DNA from: Flavobacteriales bacterium
Lineage (GTDB): Bacteria > Bacteroidota > Bacteroidia > Flavobacteriales_D > Sanyastnellaceae
DNA: 33,326 nucleotides
Assembly: GCA_947448135.1 (NCBI GenBank)
Contig: CANFLZ010000024.1
Location: 1-33,326 of the forward strand
Reading direction: 5' to 3'
The notes under the pieces are model-generated. The model searched no databases, had not been told where the DNA came from, and was given only the letters and a program-made list of their open reading frames with translations. Below, piece after piece: positions 1 to 7,842 of this stretch; the first letter of the stretch is position 1; the number at the start of each line of letters is the position of its first letter. The translations under genes were made by a program, and so were the position numbers.

Positions 1-143
1 ACCTTTCCCTTGTGAAACAAAAAAAGATGTTCCAAATGGGTGTAATCCAAAGGAGATTCGGTATCCAACCAAGCTGTCAACTCACCCTTGTAGCCGTGCA
101 GTTTGGTAATTTTTCCAAGAAAATATAAATCTTCTATTTCCAT
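1..143 (-). CDS. rimM: RimM, ribosome maturation factor (3' part outside window)
   Basis: Only the first 47 codons are in the window; the gene runs off the left edge. The N-terminus reads MEIEDLYFLGKITKLHGYKG, and the GKI.K.HG.KGEL pattern is the hallmark of the RimM N-terminal PRC-like barrel. RimM binds the 30S head through uS19 and assists 16S rRNA processing. It sits just downstream of rpsP, the classic rpsP-rimM order, which supports the call. A hairpin terminator lies between the two genes, so rimM expression probably depends on read-through or an unseen promoter. Confidence 0.85.
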   Translation of the reverse strand, partial: MEIEDLYFLGKITKLHGYKGELTAWLDTESPLDYTHLEHLFLFHKGK

Positions 144-152
144 AATTATAAG

Positions 153-183
153 AAAAAAAAAGCCTCGTCAAAGAGACGAGGCT
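153..183 (-). terminator. Intrinsic terminator or attenuator after rpsP
   Basis: A perfect 9-bp stem (AGCCTCGTC at 161-169 pairing with GACGAGGCT at 175-183) with a 5-nt loop is followed, on the minus strand, by a run of eight T (160 down to 153). It lies between rpsP and rimM and would end most rpsP transcripts before rimM. Confidence 0.85.
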
Positions 184-203
184 TCATGGTATTTTAAGTC
201 CAA

Positions 204-773
204 TTATTCTCCAGCGTTTTCTGCAGGAGCTTCTTGAGCTGTAGCCTCTTCAGCAGCAGGTGCCTCTTCAGCAGCTGGAGCTTCTTCTGCAGCCTCAGCT
301 ACAACAGCTTCAGCAGCCGCAGCAGCTTCAGAAATTGCTTTCAAACGAGCCTCGTTAACCGAACGCTCATGCTTCAATGCGTCCGCTTTTGCAGATGCTT
401 TAGCAGAAGCTAAATTCTCACGCTTCGATTCAATTTTGTTGTCTTTTTCAGCACTCCAAGCATTCCATTTTGCGTCAGCTTGTTCTTGAGTGATAACACC
501 TTTGATTACACCTTTTTGCAAATGCAAACGGTACAATACACCACGGTAGCTAAGAATAGCACGTGCTGTGTCTGAAGGTTGAGCACCATTTTGCAACCAT
601 GACAATGCTTTTACATTATCCAAATCGATTGTTGCAGGATTGGTGTTAGGATTGTAGCTACCGATACGCTCGATGTACTTACCATCACGTGGTGAACGAG
701 AGTCAGCTGCTACGATGTGGAAGAATGGTTTTCCTTTCTTACCGTGTCTTTGAAGACGAATTTTAACTGCCAT
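204..773 (-). CDS. rpsP: 30S ribosomal protein bS16, C-terminally extended
   Basis: The 189-aa product starts MAVKIRLQRHGKKGKPFF, the conserved bS16 start. The open frame extends 12 codons further upstream, but this ATG gives the family N-terminus, so I chose it. Residues 1 to about 90 are the bS16 fold (VAADSR.PRDGKYIE.IG.YNP). Beyond that the protein carries a charged helix-forming stretch and an Ala/Glu-rich tail with the repeated unit EEAPAA. Proteobacterial bS16 is about 80-90 aa, so half of this protein is extension. Longer bS16 proteins are known in Bacteroidota. A promoter-like TATATTTG lies about 50 bp upstream and a hairpin terminator follows the stop. Confidence 0.97.
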   Translation of the reverse strand: MAVKIRLQRHGKKGKPFFHIVAADSRSPRDGKYIERIGSYNPNTNPATIDLDNVKALSWLQNGAQPSDTARAILSYRGVLYRLHLQKGVIKGVITQEQADAKWNAWSAEKDNKIESKRENLASAKASAKADALKHERSVNEARLKAISEAAAAAEAVVAEAAEEAPAAEEAPAAEEATAQEAPAENAGE

Positions 774-824
774 AATTTTTGTTTTTTGGGTGCGAAACCC
801 GGTTAACAATTTGATTTAAGGGTG

Positions 825-832
825 CAAATATA
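825..832 (-). promoter_or_regulatory. Bacteroidota -7 element upstream of rpsP
   Basis: TATATTTG on the minus strand matches TAnnTTTG exactly and lies about 50 nt upstream of the rpsP start. No convincing TTTG -33 box is present at the usual distance, so this is a weaker call than the other promoters in the window. Confidence 0.5.
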
Positions 833-864
833 AGCAAGATCGTTGAATCCAGCTATTTTTTTAT

Positions 865-1767
865 TCATGCATTAAACGCCAATAGGGTCATCCACGCCTC
901 TTCCACTTTGCCTTGATCCAAAAGCGCTGCGGCATACTGATGCAATGCGCGTTCCAGCGCCAAACCATCGCCCTCATTGTCCATAAAAACATCGGACAAT
1001 TCTGTTAGCTTGTATTCATTGACCATCGTTTCATCTGGCATTTTCTCGGTGTTGCCCAACTGCCCCAAATGATTGCCCGTTAAAATTTTTGACAATCGAA
1101 TGTCCTTGGGCAATTGATCCACGCCCATGCCCATGGTGGTCAAAGGTTTGGCTACTTCAAACAAACTGTCTTTAGCTCTGCAATACCAATCTCCTCCAAG
1201 ACGGGCCACTTGATCCATTTTTACAGGATCGATTCTTCCCATCTCATCGAGTACAGCCTCATTGATGTGGATTTTTACAATTTCGCTGATCACCAAATTC
1301 CCTGCTCCCCCATCTTGTCCCAACTCGATAACCTCCTTGACGATGCACTCCAACTGAACTGGAGACTCTGCTACTCGCTTGGATCGCACCATCGCACTGT
1401 CAATGGGCGTTAGACCACTTTTTTCAAATTCATTTACTCCTTTGGGATACTCAGTAGAAGACAAACTCATCTGTTGCACCATATTATAATTGACAATATT
1501 GATGACACATTCCGGATGAATTTTCACATTTTCATAGGTATGTTTCACCGTATTGTCCCTCACTCTTCTGGCGGGTGAAAAAATCGCGATCGGTGGGTTG
1601 GCACTGAAAACATTGAAAAAACTAAAGGGCGACAAATTATCATTACCGTCTTCATCAACTGTACTCACTAGGGCGATAGGACGAGGTGCAATGGCTCCCG
1701 ATAGGTAGGCATGCAATTGTCCCAATTTCATTTCTTTCGGATCTAAACTCAACATGGTATTAGGCAT
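865..1767 (-). CDS. Flavin reductase-like (FMN-binding split barrel) protein
   Basis: The 300-aa product has a split-barrel flavin reductase domain over residues about 20-200. Visible features are the [10 protein letters not shown] segment, [14 protein letters not shown], and a late LGGDWYCR segment. Such proteins bind FMN and are either NAD(P)H:flavin oxidoreductases or flavoproteins of unknown substrate; the sequence does not say which. The last about 90 residues are a helical extension not needed for the fold. The start overlaps the end of purE by 8 bp, so the two are probably co-transcribed and translationally coupled. An alternative start (MLSLDPKEM) lies four codons in, at 1755. Confidence 0.8.
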   Translation of the reverse strand: MPNTMLSLDPKEMKLGQLHAYLSGAIAPRPIALVSTVDEDGNDNLSPFSFFNVFSANPPIAIFSPARRVRDNTVKHTYENVKIHPECVINIVNYNMVQQMSLSSTEYPKGVNEFEKSGLTPIDSAMVRSKRVAESPVQLECIVKEVIELGQDGGAGNLVISEIVKIHINEAVLDEMGRIDPVKMDQVARLGGDWYCRAKDSLFEVAKPLTTMGMGVDQLPKDIRLSKILTGNHLGQLGNTEKMPDETMVNEYKLTELSDVFMDNEGDGLALERALHQYAAALLDQGKVEEAWMTLLAFNA

Positions 1768-2239
1768 TTAAATCTTTAGCGGCATCCAAAACTTTTTTCT
1801 TCAATTCCTCCTTGAAAGCAACAATTCTCTTGGTCAAAGCCTCGTCTGAAGTGGCTATAATTTGCGCTGCCAATATGCCCGCATTGCGCCCTCCATTCAA
1901 AGCAACTGTTGCCACAGGAACTCCTGCAGGCATTTGCAAAATAGAGAGAACACTGTCCCAACCATCAATGGAGTTAGACGATTTAATGGGAACGCCAATC
2001 ACAGGTAACGGCGTAATCGATGCTGTCATCCCCGGCAAATGTGCCGCTCCTCCCGCTCCTGCTATGATAACTTTGATACCGCGCGAGTGCGCTTTTTGTG
2101 CATATTCAAACATCCTTTCGGGTGTTCTGTGCGCCGACACCACTTCTGCTTCATAGGAAACTCCCAACATCTTTAATACCTCTGCTGCTTCTTGCATGAT
2201 GGGCCAGTCACTTTTGCTGCCCATGATAATTCCAACCAT
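1760..2239 (-). CDS. purE: N5-carboxyaminoimidazole ribonucleotide mutase, class I PurE
   Basis: The 159-aa product has the complete class I PurE signature: GSKSDWPIM near the start, SAHRTPER around residue 35, and [11 protein letters not shown] around residue 60, followed by GVPIKS and a GGRNAGILA segment. The enzyme converts N5-CAIR to CAIR in de novo purine synthesis, acting with PurK, which is not in this window. Length is normal. It is first in a two-gene unit with the flavin-reductase-like gene, which starts before purE ends. Confidence 0.97.
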   Translation of the reverse strand: MVGIIMGSKSDWPIMQEAAEVLKMLGVSYEAEVVSAHRTPERMFEYAQKAHSRGIKVIIAGAGGAAHLPGMTASITPLPVIGVPIKSSNSIDGWDSVLSILQMPAGVPVATVALNGGRNAGILAAQIIATSDEALTKRIVAFKEELKKKVLDAAKDLNA

Positions 2240-2256
2240 GGTGTATAAATTTTGGA

Positions 2257-2264
2257 CAAAGATA
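2257..2264 (-). promoter_or_regulatory. Bacteroidota -7 element upstream of purE
   Basis: TATCTTTG on the minus strand matches TAnnTTTG exactly and ends 17 nt before the purE ATG, giving a very short leader. A -33 box is not evident. Confidence 0.5.
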
Positions 2265-2308
2265 GACCGAAACCATTTTAACTTGTGCCCATATTTTGAT
2301 TTGAAAAG

Positions 2309-4351
2309 ATGAGAACTTTAGAACATTACATACTCGGCCAATGGCAAGCAGGACAAGGCGAAACCCAAGTTTTATCCGACGCATCTACGGGACAAGAGTT
2401 GTTTCATATCAGCAAAGAAGATGTCGACTTTGGACGTGTCTTTGACTACGCAAGAACTGTTGGAGGTCCTGCCCTTCGCAAACTAACTTTTCATGAGAGA
2501 GGTCGTATGCTCAAAGCGTTGGCGATGTTTCTCAACGAGCGCAAGGCGGCCTATTATGAATGGTCCTATAAAACGGGCGCTACCAAAATTGATTCTTGGA
2601 TTGATATCGATGGAGGAATTGGTAATTTGTTCGCATATGCTTCTTTGAGAAGACAATTTCCCAACGAAAGATTTTACACGGATGGCGAAATGGCCAAATT
2701 GTCTAAAAACGGCACTTTCGGTGGACATCACATCATGGTTCCCAAGCAAGGAGTTGCCTTTCACATCAACGCTTTTAATTTTCCCATATGGGGAATGTTG
2801 GAAAAAATAGCGGTCAATCTTTTGGCTGGAGTACCCGCTGTAGTAAAGCCTGCCAGCATTTCGGGTTATCTTACAGAGTTGGTGGTCAAAGACATCATTG
2901 CTTCTCAAATATTGCCTGAAGGTGCTTTGCAATTGATCATGGGTAGCGCATACAGTGCGCTGGATCATGTGACCATGCAAGACGTCGTCACCTTTACGGG
3001 CTCCGCCTCTACTGGAAAGAAATTGAAATCACATCCCCGCATTGTTCAAGAATCCGTTCCTTTTAATTTAGAAGCAGACTCGTTGAATGCCGCAGTTCTG
3101 GGACTGCAAGCGGCGCCTGGCACTCCCGAATTTGATTTATTTATCAAAGAAGTTCGAAAAGAGATGACGGTCAAATGCGGACAAAAGTGTACGGCAGTGC
3201 GCAGAATCGTTGTTCCAGAACAATACACAGAGGACGTTCAATCCGCTTTGTCCAAAGCCTTGGCTCAAACAGCCATTGGTTTATCCACGCACGAGAAAGT
3301 GCGCATGGGTGCTTTGGCCTCGCTATCACAGCGCACGGATGTTTTGGAAAAAATAGAAATGCTCAAAGCGCAATCCGAAATGGTTTATCAAGGTGATTTG
3401 TCACAATTGATAGACGCCAATGGCAATCAAGGTGCCTTTATCGCACCGACCTTATTTGTGAATGTAAAACCATTCGAAAACTTGAGTTCGCATGAAGTTG
3501 AAGCTTTTGGACCCGTCGCAACGATATTGCCGTATAAAACAACAGAAGAAGCCGTTGCCATTACCAAGTTGGGGAAAGGATCTTTGGTTTCGAGCATCAC
3601 TACTTTCGATGACAATGAAGCCCGCGAATATGCCCTTGAAGCAGCGGCGTATCACGGACGTATTTTGGTCTTGAACCGCGAATCTGCTGTGGAAAGTACA
3701 GGGCATGGATCTCCAATGCCGATGCTGGTTCACGGAGGACCCGGTCGCGCGGGAGGCGGTGAGGAAATGGGTGGAAAACGTGGTGTCATGCATTACTTGC
3801 AACGCACCGCCATCCAAGGCACTCCCACTACCCTGACAAAAATTACCGGGGTATACCAATATGGAGCAACCCAAAGAGAAGCCGTCCCTCACTTGTTCCG
3901 CAAACATTTTGAAGATTTGGTAATTGGCGATACTGTCTTTACCCACAAGCATACCGTCTCAGATGCGGATATCGTCAACTTTGCCAATGTCAGCGGAGAC
4001 AATTTCTATGCACACATGGATGCCACCAGTTTGGAAGGAACCATTTTCGAAAGACGCGTTGCGCATGGATACTTTGTCCTATCGAAAGCAGCAGGACTTT
4101 TCGTCGATCCCAAAAAAGGTCCAGTTCTATTGAACTACGGCCTCGAAGACTGCCGATTCACCAAACCTGTCTATCCAGGAATGACCATTGGCGTGCGTTT
4201 CACTGTGAAAGAAAAAATAGACCAAGAGAAGCGCAACGATGAGGATATTCCCAAAGGCATTGTCAAATTTTTGGTTGATGTCTATGACGAGACGGGTGAA
4301 ACGGTAGCCTTGGCTACGATCTTAACGATGGTCAAAAAGAGAGAGGAATGA
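2309..4351 (+). CDS. paaZ: PaaZ-type bifunctional aldehyde dehydrogenase / enoyl-CoA hydratase
   Basis: The 680-aa product has two domains. Residues 1 to about 510 form an aldehyde dehydrogenase with the general base E255 (LEADSLN) and nucleophile C294 (KCGQKCTA), one residue off the E. coli PaaZ positions E256 and C295. Residues about 530-680 form an R-specific MaoC-like hydratase with [10 protein letters not shown], where D564 and H569 match the E. coli catalytic D561 and H566. PaaZ opens the oxepin-CoA ring and oxidises the resulting semialdehyde in phenylacetate breakdown. No other paa gene lies in the window, so a full pathway cannot be claimed here. The stop overlaps the next start in ATGA. 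Confidence 0.93.
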   Translation: MRTLEHYILGQWQAGQGETQVLSDASTGQELFHISKEDVDFGRVFDYARTVGGPALRKLTFHERGRMLKALAMFLNERKAAYYEWSYKTGATKIDSWIDIDGGIGNLFAYASLRRQFPNERFYTDGEMAKLSKNGTFGGHHIMVPKQGVAFHINAFNFPIWGMLEKIAVNLLAGVPAVVKPASISGYLTELVVKDIIASQILPEGALQLIMGSAYSALDHVTMQDVVTFTGSASTGKKLKSHPRIVQESVPFNLEADSLNAAVLGLQAAPGTPEFDLFIKEVRKEMTVKCGQKCTAVRRIVVPEQYTEDVQSALSKALAQTAIGLSTHEKVRMGALASLSQRTDVLEKIEMLKAQSEMVYQGDLSQLIDANGNQGAFIAPTLFVNVKPFENLSSHEVEAFGPVATILPYKTTEEAVAITKLGKGSLVSSITTFDDNEAREYALEAAAYHGRILVLNRESAVESTGHGSPMPMLVHGGPGRAGGGEEMGGKRGVMHYLQRTAIQGTPTTLTKITGVYQYGATQREAVPHLFRKHFEDLVIGDTVFTHKHTVSDADIVNFANVSGDNFYAHMDATSLEGTIFERRVAHGYFVLSKAAGLFVDPKKGPVLLNYGLEDCRFTKPVYPGMTIGVRFTVKEKIDQEKRNDEDIPKGIVKFLVDVYDETGETVALATILTMVKKREE

Positions 4352-5766
4352 GATTGGGTTTCCTACTGATCTTTACTTTTCTATTTCAAAACATCTTCGG
4401 GCAAGTCGAAAAGCCTTTTCTTTCCGTAGAAGAAATGAAAGCCGACCTCGACTCGCTTTTGTATACCATCGCTATTGCACATCCTGACCCCACCGCGTAT
4501 TGTGGCGCAGAACAATGGAAAGCCGCACAAGCATTGGCCTACACCCAAGTGCAAAGTCCAATGACGACCGTTGGATTTTCATGGGTCGTCAGTCAGTTGT
4601 TGCGTTCCCTCAACGACAGCCACACCCAAATCAGCTACGGCGTTTTGTGGAGACAGCATTTGAAAAATGGCGGTCGCGTTTTGCCCATCCGAAAACGCGG
4701 AGATATCGTTGTGAAGGGCCCCAAAGCTGGACTCTCACCGGGAGATCAACTGATTGCCATCGAAGGTTGGTCGCTTTCTCAAATTGATGAATTGGCCTTG
4801 GCTTATACCGTTCGTGAAGGGGACAGTCCCATTTCCGAAATTAGAATGCAGGATGCTCTTTTCTCATTAACGATAGCACAATTTGTCATACAAAACAAAG
4901 ACAGCATAACCATTCAGTACCGCGATTCTCAAGGTGTACAGCATTGGCGTAAATGCAAAACAATGAACGACAAAGATTGGAAATTGTATTTGAAAGAGTT
5001 GAATCGTGAAAAAGAAGTGCCCAACTTCAAAATGGAAAATGGCATCGGTATTTTACAAATTCCATCCTTTGCTCCTGAGAAATTTGGACAACAACATCGG
5101 GTCATTCGAAGAGCCTTTCGAAAAATGCATCGCCAACAAGCGGATACTTTGGTGATCGATATTCGCAACAATGCTGGAGGGCTCAGCACTGAAGTGGAAT
5201 ATTTGTATTCCTTTTTAAGTCCCCAAGGATACAATACACCGCACAACATCATCTCCAAAGCCAGCACCATTGGGAGACAGCGCTACCGTATGCTCAACCA
5301 TCCTTTCGTTCAGAAGTTGGTTTTGTTCGCCCTCAAAAATCAGGAGAACATTTATCAGTACGTTTATTTGAGGAGTCAACCGCTCGGGGAACAGGACACC
5401 GTGTACTTTCATCAAGCCCTCATGCAAAAGAGATATCGGTTCGATGGAAAAGTAATCCTGTGGGTCAATGGCCTTTCTGCTTCTGCCTCGGTAGACTTTA
5501 CCCATGCCATCCGTTTGAACCATCGCGGAGAGATTTGGGGTGAACCCGTCATGGGAGGCATGAAAGGAACATTTGGCAACACCTCGACCTACTTGATTCC
5601 CAACTCTAAATTGATTGCCCAAATTTCAACCATTCGATACAACTATGACGCATCTTGGCTATATGATCCAGAACCCATCTCCCCAGATGTTTGGGTGGAA
5701 TGGAGCCATGATGCCATCAGAAATGGCATCGACCCGTATCGAGCTATTTTGAAAAAAAAGAAGTAA
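4348..5766 (+). CDS. Secreted S41-family (C-terminal processing) serine peptidase
   Basis: The 472-aa product begins with a signal peptide ([19 protein letters not shown]). The middle part contains a PDZ-like segment (GLSPGDQLIAIEGWSL), and the C-terminal half is an S41 core: VIDIRNNAGGLS, then GLSASASVDF, then WGEPVMGGMKGTFG. By alignment with Tsp, S379 would be the nucleophile and K406 the general base. The Lys sits two residues further along than in Tsp and the usual SASAE Glu is absent, so activity is likely but not certain. The start overlaps paaZ by 4 bp (ATGA). It is probably periplasmic or outer-membrane associated. The substrate is unknown. Confidence 0.85.
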   Translation: MRLGFLLIFTFLFQNIFGQVEKPFLSVEEMKADLDSLLYTIAIAHPDPTAYCGAEQWKAAQALAYTQVQSPMTTVGFSWVVSQLLRSLNDSHTQISYGVLWRQHLKNGGRVLPIRKRGDIVVKGPKAGLSPGDQLIAIEGWSLSQIDELALAYTVREGDSPISEIRMQDALFSLTIAQFVIQNKDSITIQYRDSQGVQHWRKCKTMNDKDWKLYLKELNREKEVPNFKMENGIGILQIPSFAPEKFGQQHRVIRRAFRKMHRQQADTLVIDIRNNAGGLSTEVEYLYSFLSPQGYNTPHNIISKASTIGRQRYRMLNHPFVQKLVLFALKNQENIYQYVYLRSQPLGEQDTVYFHQALMQKRYRFDGKVILWVNGLSASASVDFTHAIRLNHRGEIWGEPVMGGMKGTFGNTSTYLIPNSKLIAQISTIRYNYDASWLYDPEPISPDVWVEWSHDAIRNGIDPYRAILKKKK

Positions 5767-5778
5767 CTTGCGCACGTC

Positions 5779-6645
5779 ATGAAAAAATTGATTTTTACTT
5801 TTCTATTTGTTATTCCTATCCTCTGCTTCTCTCAAAAAGCGACCATCAGTTCACCTATTTTGCCCAAAGGAGAATTGTTGTCAGGAATCAGCAGTGATCA
5901 AGCGGTTGCATTATTAAACAACTGGTCTATCGACACATTGATCGTCAAAAATTTAAAATGGGACCAGAAAGTCATCGATACGGTTGAGACTCTTTTGAGT
6001 AGAATCACGGATACACCGACCATTTTATCAACCCATAAAAAATTAATTTCATTTTACAGCTTTCACAAAAAAGCAGATTTGGTAGAGCGATCTGAGCGGG
6101 TAATTCAGCAAATTCGATTGGCGGAGATTGAGGAGAATGGAAAGAAGATGGAAATCCGGAATGATTCGTTGAAAAGAAAAATCATGGAAATGCAATCCAA
6201 AGATGCCTTCAATCAAGAGCTGATTGGTCAATCAAAAGGCGAACAAGAATTGTGGTTCTTTGTAACTTTAGTGGTTGCTGGTTTGTTGATACTCATGGTC
6301 ATTTTGTATTTTTTAAAAGGAGGCAAGGCCGAAAAAGAAATTGTCTACCGTGAGAAGAAAGTTGTTGTTCATGAGCCAGCGCCAACGCCAGTATCAGATG
6401 GTCAAGCCGAGGAATTACAAGCTCGCGTTCTAGAGCTCGAGAAATTGTACAAAACAAGTCTTCAAACCATACAATTGCAAGACGGAGAAAAAATTGAGCG
6501 CAATGCACAAGTGGCTGAAGTGATTCAATTTTTACGAGAGGCTCAAGGCGACTTGAAGAAGATACAAGAGAACAAAACCATGACTGCTGAGGACTTCATG
6601 CGATTGAGCAACGCGGTGCAGCGCAGTATTTCAAAATTGAGTTAA
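5779..6645 (+). CDS. Membrane-anchored coiled-coil protein of unknown function
   Basis: The 288-aa product is not from a family I recognise. It starts with a signal peptide (MKKLIFTFLFVIPILCFSQ). A periplasmic region of about 135 residues ends in a charged helix, one transmembrane helix follows at about 159-179 (LWFFVTLVVAGLLILMVILY), and then a cytoplasmic part rich in Lys/Glu with a heptad-like coiled coil (AEELQARVLELEKLY). The topology suggests a structural or sensing role across the inner membrane. It starts 12 bp after the S41 peptidase gene and is followed 1 bp later by the aminotransferase gene, so all are likely in one operon. Confidence 0.75.
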   Translation: MKKLIFTFLFVIPILCFSQKATISSPILPKGELLSGISSDQAVALLNNWSIDTLIVKNLKWDQKVIDTVETLLSRITDTPTILSTHKKLISFYSFHKKADLVERSERVIQQIRLAEIEENGKKMEIRNDSLKRKIMEMQSKDAFNQELIGQSKGEQELWFFVTLVVAGLLILMVILYFLKGGKAEKEIVYREKKVVVHEPAPTPVSDGQAEELQARVLELEKLYKTSLQTIQLQDGEKIERNAQVAEVIQFLREAQGDLKKIQENKTMTAEDFMRLSNAVQRSISKLS

Positions 6646-6646
6646 G

Positions 6647-7771
6647 ATGAAAGGGATTCAAATGGTTGACTTAAAAGGTCAATACCACAAAATAAAATCG
6701 GAAGTAGACAAAGCCATTTTGGATGTCATCGAGCAGACCGCATTTATCCAAGGTCCACAAGTGAAGCAGTTTTCAGATGCTTTGCAAAATCACTTGGGGG
6801 TCAAACATGTAATTCCTTGCGCCAATGGTACCGATGCCCTGCAAATAGCCATGATGGCGTTGGATCTGCAACCAGGCGATGAGGTAATCACCACCAGTTA
6901 CACCTATGTTGCGACCTGCGAAGTCATCGCACTTTTGCAATTGGTTCCCGTTTTCATCGAGGTATTACCGGACACCTTCACCATGGATCCTTCCGCCATT
7001 GAGGCTGCTATAACAGAAAAAACAAAAGCGATAGTGCCCGTGCATTTGTATGGACAATGCGCCGATATGGAAGAAATATTGGCTGTTGCCAAAAAGCACA
7101 ATCTTTTTGTTATCGAGGATACTGCGCAAGCCATCGGTGCAGAATACACTTTTTCAGATGGCACCAAAGGTCAAGCAGGCTGCATGGGACATATCGGAAC
7201 GACCAGTTTCTTCCCTTCAAAAAATTTGGGATGCTACGGTGACGGCGGTGCCATGTTTACCAACGATGATGCCTTGGCTGAACAATTAAGAATGGTCGCC
7301 AACCATGGACAAAAGGTAAAGTACCACCACGACATTGTCGGCGTTAACTCGCGTTTGGACACGATTCAAGCAGCTGTTTTGTTGTGTAAACTACCCCATC
7401 TCAACGAATACAGTGACGCAAGACGTGCAGTAGCAGACGCCTATGATCAGGCTTTTGCACAACATCCTCATTTAAAAATTCCCGTCAGAAATTCAAAAAG
7501 CACACACGTTTTTCATCAATACACCTTGACCTGTCAAGGTATCGATCGTGATGCTTTGCAAAAATTCTTGCAGGAAAAAGGAGTTCCGACGATGATCTAC
7601 TATCCGCTTCCTGTCCACAAACAAGCGGGTTATCGCAATGCTAAATTTGCTCCCGGATCATTGGCCAATTCAGAAAACCTTTGCCAGAATGTGATCTCCT
7701 TGCCGATCCATACCGAGATGACCGAAGAGGTTTTGCAATACATCATCCAATCGGTCCTTTCTTTTTTTTAG
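6647..7771 (+). CDS. DegT/DnrJ/EryC1/StrS PLP-dependent sugar aminotransferase
   Basis: The 374-aa product is a full-length member of the DegT/DnrJ/EryC1/StrS family. The segment IQMVDLKGQYHKIK is a typical N-terminus. CANGTDALQIAM binds the cofactor phosphate, and SFFPSKNLGCYGDGGA holds the PLP-binding lysine K192. VPVHLYGQ and VIEDTAQAIGA are also family signatures. These enzymes transfer an amino group to a keto-sugar nucleotide for surface polysaccharide synthesis; the pattern is closest to WbpE/WlbC-type 3-aminotransferases, though the exact sugar cannot be read. No other sugar-nucleotide gene is adjacent. Confidence 0.92.
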   Translation: MKGIQMVDLKGQYHKIKSEVDKAILDVIEQTAFIQGPQVKQFSDALQNHLGVKHVIPCANGTDALQIAMMALDLQPGDEVITTSYTYVATCEVIALLQLVPVFIEVLPDTFTMDPSAIEAAITEKTKAIVPVHLYGQCADMEEILAVAKKHNLFVIEDTAQAIGAEYTFSDGTKGQAGCMGHIGTTSFFPSKNLGCYGDGGAMFTNDDALAEQLRMVANHGQKVKYHHDIVGVNSRLDTIQAAVLLCKLPHLNEYSDARRAVADAYDQAFAQHPHLKIPVRNSKSTHVFHQYTLTCQGIDRDALQKFLQEKGVPTMIYYPLPVHKQAGYRNAKFAPGSLANSENLCQNVISLPIHTEMTEEVLQYIIQSVLSFF

Positions 7772-7789
7772 AACAAGTTTTCAACTAGG

Positions 7790-7820
7790 TTGGTGTACAA
7801 ATGACACTTTATTATATTTG
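7790..7820 (+). promoter_or_regulatory. Promoter of the glucan-utilisation operon
   Basis: TTGG at 7790-7793, a 19-bp spacer and TATATTTG at 7813-7820 form a near-ideal Bacteroidota promoter. It ends 22 nt before the GH13 ATG at 7843 and lies in the only sizeable gap upstream of the five-gene operon. Confidence 0.8.
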
Positions 7821-7842
7821 TCATCTAACCTAATTGAAATCT

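Noticed and set aside
2291-2298. Promoter for paaZ (TATTTTG)
   Set aside because: It is one base short of TAnnTTTG and has no -33 box at 19 bp.
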